Assembly (NCBI RefSeq): GCF_001187435.1
Contig: NZ_LFXA01000017.1
Coordinates: 310,001 to 374,000 of the forward strand
DNA from: Streptomyces caatingaensis
GTDB taxonomy: Bacteria; Actinomycetota; Actinomycetes; Streptomycetales; Streptomycetaceae
Direction of reading: 5' to 3'
Length of the DNA: 64,000 bases
Made by a program: the position numbers and the translations under genes. How positions within the stretch are numbered: the first letter of the stretch is position 1; every line of letters begins with the position of its first letter. Of the stretch, positions 1 to 7,388 are shown piece by piece. Below the pieces are notes generated by a model. The model did no database searches and was not told where the DNA came from. It was given only the letters and a program-made list of their open reading frames with translations.

Positions 1-387
1 ATGGACGCCGTCCTGCTCTCCCCGGACTGCGCCGACCCGCTGTACCGCCGCTCGGTGAAGGTGTCCATGGGCGCCGTCTTCTCCGTCCCCTACGCCCGCC
101 TGGAGAGCTGGCCGCAGGACCTGGAGACGCTCCGGGCCGCGGGCTTCCGGGTGCTGGCCCTGACCCCGGACGAGAAGGCCGTCCCCCTGGACGAGGCCGC
201 TCCGCACCGCATGGAACGCGTCGCGCTGATGCTCGGCGCGGAGGGCACCGGGCTGTCCGCCAAGGCCCTGCGGGCGGCGGACGAATGGGTGCGCATCCCC
301 ATGGCCCACGGCGTGGACTCGCTCAACGTCGGCGCGGCGGCCGCCGTCGCGTTCTACGCGGTGGCGTCGGGACGTCCGCAGGGCTGA
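1..387 (+). CDS. SpoU/TrmH-family RNA 2'-O-methyltransferase, C-terminal part
   Basis: This is the C-terminal half of a SPOUT-class RNA methyltransferase, which uses S-adenosylmethionine to methylate a ribose 2'-OH, usually in tRNA or 23S rRNA. The two classic C-terminal motifs are visible: GAEGTGLS around residues 79-86 and IPMAHGVDSLNVGAAAAVA around 99-117, which form the knotted SAM-binding site. The first in-window ATG lies inside the family's catalytic domain, so the real start is almost certainly upstream of the window. The N-terminal RNA-binding part is missing from view, so the exact RNA target cannot be assigned. Its last 34 bases overlap the end of the convergent kinase gene. Confidence 0.85.
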   Translation: MDAVLLSPDCADPLYRRSVKVSMGAVFSVPYARLESWPQDLETLRAAGFRVLALTPDEKAVPLDEAAPHRMERVALMLGAEGTGLSAKALRAADEWVRIPMAHGVDSLNVGAAAAVAFYAVASGRPQG

Positions 388-1613
388 GGCGCCGCCGCGG
401 CGGCCGCGGCACAGGCCCGCGGCGTCCCCTCGGACTTCTTGGGTCCGTCGCAGCCCTGCGCCGCCGCGATGCCCAGTGCCACCAGCAGCGTCACCACGAC
501 GAAGACGATGAGCCGCTGGCGCAGCAGCCGGGGGTCGGGGCGCCGCACGCCGGTGCCCTGCCCGGGCCGGGTCCCCGGCCGTGCCGGGCCCCGCGCGGAA
601 CGCTTCCGCGCGACGGGCCGCTTGGGCCCCGCCGGGCGCGGCGGCGCGGGCTGACGGGCCGTCGGCGCCGTCCCGGCGGCGGGACGCGGCTCGGTGGACT
701 GCTGCGCGTACTCCGCGGGACGGCGGGAGGGGGGCCGCTCCGGCTCGCGGCGCGGCGGCACCCGGCGGACGGCACCGTCCGTCCCGTGCGCCTCGCGCGC
801 CGCGATCTCCTTGAGCCGCAGCGAGAGCTGGAGCGTGCTGGGCCGCTCCTCCGGGTCCTTGGCCAGACAGGCCAGGATCAGCGGGGCGAGCGCGTCCGGA
901 ACGCCCGTCAGCTGCGGCTCCTCGTGCACCACCCGGTAGAGCATGATCTCCGAACTGCCCTGCCCGAAGGGGGAGTCCGCGGTACAGGCGTACGAGAGGG
1001 TCGCGCCCAGCGAGAAGACGTCCGTCGCGGGCGTCACGGCCGCGCCCCGCACCTGCTCCGGCGCGAGGAACCCCGGCGAGCCGACGGCCGTGCCGACGTG
1101 CGTGAGGGTGCTCGCCCCGGTCGCCCAGGCGATGCCGAAGTCGATGATCCGCGGGCCCTTGGGGGAGAGCAGGATGTTCGAGGGCTTCAGGTCGCGGTGG
1201 ACCACCCCCGCGTCGTGCACCGCCAGCAGCCCCTCGGCCAACGCCGCCCCGATGGAGGCGGTCTGAGCGGCCGACAGGGGGCCCTCCTCGGTCACCTTGT
1301 CGTGCAGGGACGGCCCGGGGACGTACTGCGTCGCGAACCACGGCCGCTCGGCCTCCAGGTCCGCGGCCACCAGCCGGGCCGTACAGCCGCCGCGGATGCG
1401 CCGGGCCGCCGACACCTCGCGGGCGAAGCGCGAGCGGAACTCCTCGTCCTCGGCGAGGTCCGGCCGGATCACCTTCAGCGCCACCCGCTGGCCGCGCTTG
1501 TCCGACCCGAGGTACACCACGCCCATGCCACCCGCGCCCAGCCGGCGGTGGAGCCGGAACGAGCCGACGACACGCGGGTCCTCGCGCCGGAGCCGCATCA
1601 TCGTCATCTTCAT
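354..1613 (-). CDS. Serine/threonine protein kinase with one C-terminal membrane segment
   Basis: This 419-residue PknB-type (Hanks) kinase phosphorylates proteins on Ser/Thr. The kinase domain covers about residues 19-270: glycine loop GAGGMG at 26-31, ATP-anchoring Lys47, catalytic HRDLKPSN starting at 139 and DFG at 158-160. A proline/arginine-rich linker follows, then one membrane helix at about 369-387 and a short Cys/Ala-rich tail of 32 residues outside the cell. There are no PASTA or other sensor domains, so the input signal is unknown. I chose the ATG at 1613 because homology-like sequence begins just after it; the open frame continues upstream to 2495 but that part is low-complexity. 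It ends inside the convergent methyltransferase gene. Confidence 0.9.
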   Translation of the reverse strand: MKMTMMRLRREDPRVVGSFRLHRRLGAGGMGVVYLGSDKRGQRVALKVIRPDLAEDEEFRSRFAREVSAARRIRGGCTARLVAADLEAERPWFATQYVPGPSLHDKVTEEGPLSAAQTASIGAALAEGLLAVHDAGVVHRDLKPSNILLSPKGPRIIDFGIAWATGASTLTHVGTAVGSPGFLAPEQVRGAAVTPATDVFSLGATLSYACTADSPFGQGSSEIMLYRVVHEEPQLTGVPDALAPLILACLAKDPEERPSTLQLSLRLKEIAAREAHGTDGAVRRVPPRREPERPPSRRPAEYAQQSTEPRPAAGTAPTARQPAPPRPAGPKRPVARKRSARGPARPGTRPGQGTGVRRPDPRLLRQRLIVFVVVTLLVALGIAAAQGCDGPKKSEGTPRACAAAAAAAPQPCGRPDATA

Positions 1614-2194
1614 CCCCGCTGCCGGTCCTGCTGACGAGCCACAGCTTACGGATAGACGGGCGGCCGCGCTGCGAGGCCGCGCATGCGTCGGCGAGACGGC
1701 CGCGGGCGCGGGGAGCGGCCCGGGGCGTCCCGTCGCGCACGGGCGCCGGTCCCGCGCCTCGTCCCGCGCCCGCCCCCAACGGGCGCCCGCCACAGGGGGA
1801 TTGGGGGCATGGCGGGCCCCCGCACCGGAACGATCAAGCACCCGGGGCGCCGGCCCCCGGCACCTGACGCGGCGTCCGGCGGGTCCCGCCGGGGGAGTGC
1901 GGGGAGGGTGCGCGGTCCCGCGCCCGGAGTGATCGAAGTCACCCCCGGGATCCCCTCGGGGAAGTCCCCGGGATCCGGCGGGCGCTTCTCCACCCAGGGG
2001 AGTACCCGCCCCCTCCCGCCTCCTCCTGGGGAAGGCGGCCCAAGGGGTCCGCGGGCATGACGCCCGGGGGCGGCCCCGCCGCCTACCGTTGAGGACGAGC
2101 GGCGGGCGCATCACTCGTCCCCCGAGGTCGCACGCCCGCCGCCACCGGCATCGCGGCACCGGCCGGGCGGCCGGGGACGGGCGGGAGAAGGACG
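1614..2194. other. Gene-free intergenic region of 581 bases
   Basis: I see no convincing gene here. Several long open frames exist on both strands but their translations are Arg/Pro/Gly-rich and look like GC-driven shadows. A TAAGCT hexamer on the minus strand (1648 to 1643) is a possible -10 for the kinase. A TACCGT at 2084-2089 followed by TTGAGGACGAG may be a promoter for the small gene at 2195. The region is rich in short G/C palindromes but has no clear long hairpin. Confidence 0.5.
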
Positions 2195-2398
2195 ATGGGG
2201 CGGACGGGACGACGGACGGTCCGGGAGCGGGGCCACCGCACCACCGGCGTCTTCGGCGACCGCCCCTCCGGCACCCGCCACCCCCTGGTCGCCCTGGCCA
2301 TGGTGCTGCCCGTCGCGGCCGTGCTGGCCGTGGCCTTCGGCGGTTGGGACACCGTCGTCGCACAAGCGTCGTCCGTGGCCGGAATGCTGGGGCGCTAG
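2195..2398 (+). CDS. Small single-pass membrane protein, unknown function
   Basis: This is a 67-residue protein of unknown function. A basic N-terminus (MGRTGRRTVRERGHRTTG) is followed by a hydrophobic stretch at about residues 31-49 (LVALAMVLPVAAVLAVAFG) that should span the membrane once, and then a short polar end. A GGGAGAAGG ribosome-binding site lies just upstream of the ATG with normal spacing, which is the main reason to call it a gene. It stands alone between the kinase and the tRNA operon, followed by a strong bidirectional hairpin at 2483-2516. No family is recognised. Confidence 0.6.
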   Translation: MGRTGRRTVRERGHRTTGVFGDRPSGTRHPLVALAMVLPVAAVLAVAFGGWDTVVAQASSVAGMLGR

Positions 2399-2482
2399 CG
2401 CCCCCGGAACCGGGAGAGCGGCCCGGGCCGGGGACCAGCCGGTCAACAGCCCCGTGGGGACGGGGGTGCGGCGGACGGCAGC

Positions 2483-2516
2483 GCGGGCCGGGCACCTGGG
2501 GAGGTGCCCGGCCCGC
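2483..2516. terminator. Strong hairpin between small gene and tRNA operon
   Basis: A perfect 15-bp stem (2483-2497 with 2502-2516) closes a GGGG loop. There is no T-run, which is common for Streptomyces terminators. It lies between convergent transcription units and could terminate both the small gene at 2195 and the tRNA operon read from 3122 downwards. Confidence 0.7.
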
Positions 2517-2583
2517 CGTACTGCATGCCCTGGTGAACGGCGAAGGGGCCGGAGCCGAAGCCCCGACCCCTCGGCCGAACGTG

Positions 2584-2655
2584 TGCGCGATACTGGGATT
2601 GAACCAGTGACCTCTTCCGTGTCAGGGAAGCGCTCTCCCGCTGAGCTAATCGCGC
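2584..2655 (-). tRNA. tRNA-Val(GAC), copy 4 of the operon
   Basis: Reading the minus strand gives a complete 72-nt cloverleaf with acceptor stem GCGCGAT/ATCGCGC, D-loop AGCTCAGCGGGAGAGC, anticodon loop CTGACAC (anticodon GAC) and T-arm GGTTCAATCCC. The discriminator base is A and CCA is not encoded. It is identical to the copy at 2773-2844. Confidence 0.95.
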
Positions 2656-2680
2656 GGGCGAGACCTGTGAAGATCTCGAG

Positions 2681-2752
2681 TGGACGATACTGGGATTGAA
2701 CCAGTGACCTCTTCCGTGTCAGGGAAGCGCTCTCCCGCTGAGCTAATCGTCC
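2681..2752 (-). tRNA. tRNA-Val(GAC), copy 3 of the operon
   Basis: This 72-nt valine tRNA has the same body as its neighbours, with anticodon GAC, but its acceptor stem is GGACGAT/ATCGTCC instead of GCGCGAT/ATCGCGC. The differences are compensatory, so the stem stays paired. CCA is not encoded. It is identical to the copy at 2870-2941. Confidence 0.95.
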
Positions 2753-2772
2753 GGGAAGGTGCGAACACCCCG

Positions 2773-2844
2773 TGCGCGATACTGGGATTGAACCAGTGAC
2801 CTCTTCCGTGTCAGGGAAGCGCTCTCCCGCTGAGCTAATCGCGC
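2773..2844 (-). tRNA. tRNA-Val(GAC), copy 2 of the operon
   Basis: This is a 72-nt valine tRNA with anticodon GAC and acceptor stem GCGCGAT/ATCGCGC. It is identical to the copy at 2584-2655, as part of a 169-bp duplication that contains two tRNAs and their spacer. CCA is not encoded. Confidence 0.95.
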
Positions 2845-2869
2845 GGGCGAGACCTGTGAAGATCTCGAG

Positions 2870-2941
2870 TGGACGATACTGGGATTGAACCAGTGACCTC
2901 TTCCGTGTCAGGGAAGCGCTCTCCCGCTGAGCTAATCGTCC
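2870..2941 (-). tRNA. tRNA-Val(GAC), copy 1 of the operon
   Basis: This is a 72-nt valine tRNA with anticodon GAC and acceptor stem GGACGAT/ATCGTCC. It is the first valine tRNA after tRNA-Cys, separated from it by a single base, and identical to the copy at 2681-2752. CCA is not encoded. Confidence 0.95.
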
Positions 2942-2942
2942 T

Positions 2943-3016
2943 TGGAGGTGGAGACGGGATTTGAACCCGTGTAGACGGCTTTGCAGGCCGTTGCCTCGCC
3001 TCTCGGCCACTCCACC
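2943..3016 (-). tRNA. tRNA-Cys(GCA) with encoded CCA
   Basis: The minus strand folds into a cloverleaf with acceptor stem GGTGGAG/CTCCACC, anticodon loop CTGCAAA (anticodon GCA) and T-arm GGGTTCAAATCCC. The discriminator is U, as expected for cysteine tRNAs. The three bases after it (2945-2943) read CCA, so the 3' end is encoded, unlike in its neighbours. Confidence 0.95.
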
Positions 3017-3049
3017 AGGAGTGCGGGGGTCGGGAAGATCCCCCACTCG

Positions 3050-3122
3050 AGCGGACGACGAGATTCGAACTCGCGACCCTCACCTTGGCAAGGTGATGCT
3101 CTACCAACTGAGCCACGTCCGC
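3050..3122 (-). tRNA. tRNA-Gly(GCC), first gene of the tRNA operon
   Basis: The minus strand gives a 73-nt cloverleaf with acceptor stem GCGGACG/CGTCCGC, anticodon loop TTGCCAA (anticodon GCC) and T-arm GAGTTCGAATCTC. The discriminator is U and CCA is not encoded. It is closest to the operon promoter at 3192-3219. Confidence 0.95.
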
Positions 3123-3191
3123 ATGCCCCCTCCGGACCGTGATCCGGAAGTTGCCCCGCCGTTTCGCTTCCGCGTCCCGGCGACGTGTTGA

Positions 3192-3219
3192 ACTCTAGCG
3201 GATTCCGGCGCCAGCTCAA
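3192..3219 (-). promoter_or_regulatory. Promoter of the Gly-Cys-Val tRNA operon
   Basis: On the minus strand, TTGAGC (3219 to 3214) and TAGAGT (3197 to 3192) are separated by 16 bp, a good match to a vegetative promoter. Transcription would start near 3185, about 63 bases before the tRNA-Gly gene. The assignment is by consensus only. Confidence 0.6.
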
Positions 3220-3292
3220 ATTCCGTTTCCGCAGCGTGCTGCGCTGATCCTCCCCGCCCTCCGGCCCCGGAGCCCCCTCGCCGACCTCGCCA

Positions 3293-3298
3293 TAGACT
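3293..3298 (+). promoter_or_regulatory. -10 hexamer of a probable leaderless pabB transcript
   Basis: TAGACT lies seven bases before the GTG start of pabB, and no Shine-Dalgarno sequence is present. This spacing puts the transcript start at or next to the GTG. The -35 element is not clear. Confidence 0.5.
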
Positions 3299-3305
3299 CG
3301 TTGAC

Positions 3306-4355
3306 GTGCATCACCTCCCCCCGATGGCCCGCTTCGGCGGCCTCCTCGCCACCGATCTGCGCGACGTGACCAGCGACCCCGCGGCACTGGACTCCACGGG
3401 GTGGTGGGCGGTCGTCGCGGACTTCGAGGGAGGCGTCCGCTGCGCCCGCTTCGGCGACGTCCGGCCCGCCCCCGCCCCGGCCCCCGCCCGGTGGCACGGA
3501 CCCGCCCCCGAGGACTGGACCACCTCCCTCGACCGCGCCGGCTACCTCGCGGGCGTCGCACGCGTCCGCGAACACATCGCCGCCGGCACCGTCTACCAGG
3601 TCAACCTCTGCCGCGTCCTGAGCGCCCGGCTCCCCGACCCGGACGCGGCGGACGTCGACGCCCTCACCGCCCGCCTCGCCGAGGGCAACCCCGCCCCCTA
3701 CGCCGGCACCGTCCGCCTGCCCGCCCACGGCGTCGAGGTCGCCACCGCCTCCCCCGAGCTCTTCCTGCGCCGCCGCGGCCGCACCGTGGAGTCCGGCCCC
3801 ATCAAGGGCACCGGCCGCACCACCGCCGACCTCACCGCGAAGGACCACGCCGAGAACGTGATGATCGTGGACCTGGTCCGCAACGACCTCGGCCGCGTCT
3901 GCACCACCGGCTCCGTGACCGTCCCCGGCCTCTGCGTCACCGAGGAGCACCCCGGCCTCGTCCACCTCGTCTCCACCGTCCGCGGCGACCTCGCCCCCGG
4001 CGCCGGCTGGCCCGAGCTGTTCGCCGCCACCTTCCCGCCCGGCTCCGTCACCGGCGCTCCCAAGGGCAGCGCCCTGCGCATCATCGACGAGCTGGAACGG
4101 GCGCCCCGCGGCCCGTACTGCGGCGGCATCGGCTGGGTCGACGCCGACCGCGGCACCGGCGAACTCGCCGTCGGCATCCGCACCTTCTGGATCGACCGGG
4201 CCGCCCCCGGCGGCCCCGCCCTGAAGTTCGGCACCGGCGCCGGCATCACCTGGGGCTCCGACGCCGACGACGAGTGGGCCGAGACCGAACTCAAGGCCGC
4301 CCGCCTGCTCGCGATAGCGTCGGGCACCCGCCCGCTCACCGGGAGGCAACAGTGA
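3306..4355 (+). CDS. pabB: Aminodeoxychorismate synthase component I (chorismate-binding enzyme)
   Basis: This enzyme converts chorismate, with ammonia from a glutaminase partner, to 4-amino-4-deoxychorismate for folate. The 349-residue protein contains the chorismate-binding fold: the PIKGTGR motif, the DLVRNDLGRV segment, the GSVTGAPK segment and a C-terminal GTGAGI loop, all typical of PabB/TrpE. It is shorter than PabB of about 450 residues because the N-terminal region is reduced. PIKGT rather than the anthranilate-type signature, together with the adjacent pabC, favours PabB. The GTG start has no ribosome-binding site but a -10-like TAGACT seven bases upstream. Its stop overlaps the pabC start (GTGA). 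Confidence 0.88.
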   Translation: MHHLPPMARFGGLLATDLRDVTSDPAALDSTGWWAVVADFEGGVRCARFGDVRPAPAPAPARWHGPAPEDWTTSLDRAGYLAGVARVREHIAAGTVYQVNLCRVLSARLPDPDAADVDALTARLAEGNPAPYAGTVRLPAHGVEVATASPELFLRRRGRTVESGPIKGTGRTTADLTAKDHAENVMIVDLVRNDLGRVCTTGSVTVPGLCVTEEHPGLVHLVSTVRGDLAPGAGWPELFAATFPPGSVTGAPKGSALRIIDELERAPRGPYCGGIGWVDADRGTGELAVGIRTFWIDRAAPGGPALKFGTGAGITWGSDADDEWAETELKAARLLAIASGTRPLTGRQQ

Positions 4356-5173
4356 CGATCTGGATCGACGGTTCCCTGCACGCGGACCCGGACGCCCGCG
4401 TCTCCGCGCTCGACCACGGACTCACGGTCGGCGACGGCGTCTTCGAGACCCTCAAGGCCGAGCACGGCCGCCCCTTCGCCCTCACCCGCCACCTCGACCG
4501 GCTCACCGCCTCCGCCCGCGGCCTGGGCCTGCCCGAACCCGACCACGACGAGATCCGCCGGGCCTGCGCCGCCGTCCTCGCCGACGCCCCCGCGCCCCTC
4601 GCCCTCCTGCGGATCACCTGGACCGCCGGCGTCTCCCCGCTCGGCTCCGCGCGCGGCGACGGCCGGCCCACCCTCGTCGTCGCCCTCGCCGAGGCCGCAC
4701 GCCGGCCCGACGCCACCGCCGCCGTCACCGTCCCCTGGACCCGCAACGAACGCGGCGCTCTCGCCGGCCTCAAGACCACCTCGTACGCCGAGAACGTCGT
4801 CGCCCTGGCCCGCGCCCGCCGGCAGGGCGCCACCGAGGCCCTGTTCGCCAACACCACCGGCGCCCTCTGCGAGGGCACAGGCTCCAACGTCTTCGTCGTC
4901 CTGGACGGCCGGCTCCACACCCCGCCCCTCGCCTCCGGCTGCCTCGCCGGCATCACCCGCGCCCTCGTCCTCGAATGGACCGGCGCCGAGGAGACCGACC
5001 TGCCCCTGGACGTCCTCGACCGGGCCGAGGAGGTCTTCCTGACCTCCACCCTCCGCGACGTCCAGGCCCTGCACACCGTCGACGGCCGCGCCCTGCCCGG
5101 CGCGCCCGGCCCGGTCACCGCCAAGGCCATGCGGATCTTCGACGAGCGCGCCGCGGCGGACATCGACCCCTGA
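4352..5173 (+). CDS. pabC: Aminodeoxychorismate lyase (class IV aminotransferase fold)
   Basis: This PLP enzyme splits 4-amino-4-deoxychorismate into p-aminobenzoate and pyruvate, completing p-aminobenzoate synthesis for folate. The 273-residue sequence has the class IV fold: DHGLTVGDGVFET near residues 21-33, PLP lysine Lys141 in GLKTTSYAENV, and a late TGALCEGTGSNVF segment that binds the cofactor phosphate. The GTG start overlaps the pabB stop by four bases, so the two are probably translationally coupled. A branched-chain or D-amino acid aminotransferase would look similar, but the neighbour pabB decides the call. Confidence 0.88.
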   Translation: MTIWIDGSLHADPDARVSALDHGLTVGDGVFETLKAEHGRPFALTRHLDRLTASARGLGLPEPDHDEIRRACAAVLADAPAPLALLRITWTAGVSPLGSARGDGRPTLVVALAEAARRPDATAAVTVPWTRNERGALAGLKTTSYAENVVALARARRQGATEALFANTTGALCEGTGSNVFVVLDGRLHTPPLASGCLAGITRALVLEWTGAEETDLPLDVLDRAEEVFLTSTLRDVQALHTVDGRALPGAPGPVTAKAMRIFDERAAADIDP

Positions 5174-5202
5174 ACCACGCGACACGCCGGGCCGGGGACG
5201 GG

Positions 5203-5208
5203 TAGAAC
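5203..5208 (+). promoter_or_regulatory. -10 hexamer of a probable leaderless acetyltransferase transcript
   Basis: TAGAAC lies six bases before the GTG at 5215, with no Shine-Dalgarno sequence between, which fits a leaderless mRNA. No clear -35 element is seen. Confidence 0.45.
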
Positions 5209-5214
5209 ACCCCC

Positions 5215-6036
5215 GTGACCACCACCCTGCGGCCCACCGCGCCCGAGCGGCGCGCCCACGACGGCGCCCGGTCCCGCACCTACGACATCTGCGTCAACGG
5301 CCGGCCCGTCGGCAGAGTCCTCCTCAGCACGGACCCCGGCGCCAAGGGCCCCGCCGGCCGCATAGACCGGCTGGAGGTCGACCCCCCGGACCGGCACCGC
5401 GGGCGCGGCACCGTCGCCGCGCTCGCCGCCGAGGAGGTGCTCCGCGCCTGGGGGTGCCGCTGGGTGGAGGCCGCCGTCCCGGCCGACGCCCGCCCCGCCC
5501 TCGGCCTCGCGACCGCCCTCGGCTACACCGAGCACGCCCGCTCCCTGGCCAAGCGCCTCACGCACCCGCCCGCCCTGCCGGCGGACGACTCCCCCCGCCC
5601 CCTGGACGCCACCGCCTTCCCCGCCTGGCTCGCGGCCCGGCAGGCGGCCCACGCCGAGACCTGGACCGCCCGCGGCCTCACCCCCGGCGAAGCCGCCGCC
5701 CTCAGCGCCCGCGTCCACGCCAGGGCCTTCCCGCACGGCCACGCCACCCCCGGCCCCGTCGTCCGCGTCCTCGCCCACCGGGGCACCGACGTCGGCACCC
5801 TCTGGCTCGAACGGCGCGGCGAGTCGGGCTACGTCGTCGACGTGCACGTGGCACCCGAACACCGCGGACGCGGACACGGGCGCACCCTCATGCTCACCGC
5901 CGAGCGCGAAACCCTCGCCCTCGGCCTGGGCGGGCTCGCCCTCTCCGTGGCCGCCGGCAACACCCCCGCCCGCCGGCTCCACGCCTCCCTGGGCTACCGG
6001 CCCTACGCCATCGGCCTCTCCAAACCCCTGCTCTAG
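5215..6036 (+). CDS. GNAT-family N-acetyltransferase with two GNAT modules
   Basis: This 273-residue protein should transfer an acetyl group from acetyl-CoA to an unknown amine. Two GNAT signatures are present. The first, around residues 60-105, has LEVDPPDRHRGRGTVAALAA and ends in ATALGYTE. The second, around 205-265, has VVDVHVAPEHRGRGHGRTLM and ends in HASLGYRPY. Both carry the acetyl-CoA pyrophosphate loop (HRGRG). The first module seems to lack its own N-terminal strands. The gene appears to have its own leaderless promoter and meets the DsbA-like gene tail to tail with a four-base overlap. The substrate cannot be inferred. Confidence 0.82.
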   Translation: MTTTLRPTAPERRAHDGARSRTYDICVNGRPVGRVLLSTDPGAKGPAGRIDRLEVDPPDRHRGRGTVAALAAEEVLRAWGCRWVEAAVPADARPALGLATALGYTEHARSLAKRLTHPPALPADDSPRPLDATAFPAWLAARQAAHAETWTARGLTPGEAAALSARVHARAFPHGHATPGPVVRVLAHRGTDVGTLWLERRGESGYVVDVHVAPEHRGRGHGRTLMLTAERETLALGLGGLALSVAAGNTPARRLHASLGYRPYAIGLSKPLL

Positions 6037-6551
6037 GCGCCCAGCAGCCGGTCCGCGATCTCCTCGACCCGCTCCCGCAGCCCCTCCCGGGACTCCCCGC
6101 CGTCCAGCCGCTCACCACCGATCACATATGTCGGCGTGCCCGTCACCCCGATCGCCTTGCCCTCGGCCTGGTCGGCGTCCACGACCAGCATGTGCCGCCC
6201 GTCGATCAGCGCGGTGTCCACCTCCCCGGCGTCCACCCCCAGCTCCTCCGCCACCGCGACCAGCAGCTTCTCGCCGCGCCCGGCCAGCTCCTCGGCCCGG
6301 GCCAGCACGGCCTCCGCGTACGGCCAGCCCAGGCCCTGCACGGCCGCCTCCTCGGCGGCCTGCGCCGCGGCGTACGCGTGCGGATGCTTCGCCAGCGGGA
6401 AGTGCCGCAGCCGGATCTCCATCCGGTCGCCGTAACGGGCGCGCAGCGCCCGCAGGTCCTCCAGGGCGGCACGGCAGTCGGTGCACGCCAGGTCGCACCA
6501 CACGTCCAGGACCACGGACGACGGGGCGGCGGCGGTGTTGGTCTCGCTCAT
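6033..6551 (-). CDS. DsbA/FrnE-family thioredoxin-fold protein
   Basis: This 172-residue protein belongs to the DsbA-like thioredoxin superfamily, probably a cytoplasmic oxidoreductase or isomerase since no signal peptide is seen. A CxxC redox motif (Cys23-Thr-Asp-Cys26) lies at the start of the fold, with an additional Cys19. The cis-proline region VTGTPTYVIGGERLDGG is near residues 136-152. The helical insertion between them (YAAAQAAEEAAVQGLGWPYAEAV) is typical of the FrnE/DsbA family. The ATG at 6551 follows directly on plausible upstream sequence and gives the expected length. It is convergent with the acetyltransferase gene. Confidence 0.82.
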   Translation of the reverse strand: MSETNTAAAPSSVVLDVWCDLACTDCRAALEDLRALRARYGDRMEIRLRHFPLAKHPHAYAAAQAAEEAAVQGLGWPYAEAVLARAEELAGRGEKLLVAVAEELGVDAGEVDTALIDGRHMLVVDADQAEGKAIGVTGTPTYVIGGERLDGGESREGLRERVEEIADRLLGA

Positions 6552-6716
6552 GCGACCAGTCTCCCAGCCCGCCGGGCGGGAGGGGATCTCGGTCCCGGGG
6601 AGGAGACGCACCCCGGGACGACCCGGAGTTCTCCCCGATCCGCCGGCCCGGCCGTGGCACCCGCGCACGCCGCCGGTGCAGGATGGACGCAGAACCCACC
6701 ACCGCAGGAGGACCGG

Positions 6717-7145
6717 ATGCTGACCTCGACCGTATGCGCCGCGGTGTCCGCGGGCGGCCTGGGGATCGCCCTGCTGACGGCCTACCGCAAGCGCTTCCTC
6801 GCCGCCGCCCGCATCGCCGCCTACGCGCTGATCCCGCTCGGCCTCGTCATGACCGGGATCATCGACTGGGTCAAGGACCTCGCCCTCAAGCCGACCGTCT
6901 GGGCCGGCTTCGGCGTCCTCGCCCTGTCCGCCCTGCTCTTCCTGGTCACCAGGGCCGCCGAGCGCCGCGGCACCGGCCGCAAGGGCCGCAGGGCCGGCGC
7001 CGGCCCCGACGCCGTCGCCCCGGCCGCGTCCGCCCCCTCCCTCGGCCCCGGCCGCACCCCCAAGCCCGCCGGCACGAAGGGGCGGAAGGATACCGGGGAC
7101 GACTTCTCCGACATCGAGGCAATCCTCAAAAAGCACGGGATCTGA
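6717..7145 (+). CDS. Small integral membrane protein, unknown function
   Basis: This 142-residue protein has three hydrophobic segments at about residues 3-21, 30-47 and 58-77. A basic, Ala/Pro/Gly-rich cytoplasmic tail follows, ending in DDFSDIEAILKKHGI. The acidic-hydrophobic end looks like a short docking helix. An AGGAGG ribosome-binding site sits seven bases before the ATG. I do not recognise a family with known function, but the layout of conserved membrane part plus a conserved extreme C-terminus separated by low-complexity sequence suggests a protein partner. It is followed by another small membrane protein gene. Confidence 0.7.
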   Translation: MLTSTVCAAVSAGGLGIALLTAYRKRFLAAARIAAYALIPLGLVMTGIIDWVKDLALKPTVWAGFGVLALSALLFLVTRAAERRGTGRKGRRAGAGPDAVAPAASAPSLGPGRTPKPAGTKGRKDTGDDFSDIEAILKKHGI

Positions 7146-7204
7146 CGAACACCTCCACACGGACGCCCCGTTGACGGAGCGCGCTGCGCCATGATCTGCC
7201 GGAG

Positions 7205-7357
7205 ATGAACGACGAACCGGCCGACCTGACCGCAGACCTGTCCGACGAGCCGAGGGGCTGTCTCTTCGCGCTCTCCCAGCCGCCCCTGATGCTCTTCCTC
7301 GCCTTCGTGGCGACCCTGATACTCGGGACCGCGGTCCACGACCTCTACCGGTGGTGA
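7205..7357 (+). CDS. 50-residue single-pass membrane protein
   Basis: This short ORF encodes MNDEPADLTADLSDEPRG and then a hydrophobic stretch at residues 27-43 (PLMLFLAFVATLILGTA), ending in VHDLYRW. The acidic N-terminus and single helix resemble small Streptomyces membrane peptides, but no family is recognised. A GGAG abuts the ATG, too close for a normal ribosome-binding site. TTGACG at 7171 and CATGAT at 7190 hint at a promoter, though the 13-bp gap is short. Codon positions keep the expected G/C bias. Confidence 0.5.
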   Translation: MNDEPADLTADLSDEPRGCLFALSQPPLMLFLAFVATLILGTAVHDLYRW

Positions 7358-7388
7358 ACCGCGGTGCCGCCCGCCCCGTCCCGCCCGC

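Larger units (their letters stand above)
2583..2941 (-). repeat. Tandem duplication of a two-tRNA unit (169 bp, identical)
   Basis: Positions 2584-2752 and 2773-2941 are identical over 169 bp. Each unit holds two tRNA-Val(GAC) genes with different acceptor stems plus their 25-bp spacer. The units are separated by 20 bp that are not repeated. Perfect identity, including the non-functional spacer, indicates a recent duplication or ongoing gene conversion. Confidence 0.95.

Noticed and set aside
1646..1993. A 115-codon open frame on the minus strand
   Set aside because: No ribosome-binding site, Pro/Arg-rich translation and no hydrophobic or family features; most likely a shadow.
1614..2495. 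N-terminal extension of the Ser/Thr kinase
   Set aside because: The upstream frame is low-complexity Arg/Pro/Gly and overlaps the small gene at 2195 on the other strand. The kinase domain begins right after 1613.
7171..7195. Promoter TTGACG/CATGAT for the 50-residue peptide
   Set aside because: The spacer is only 13 bp, too short for a standard promoter; not listed as a feature.
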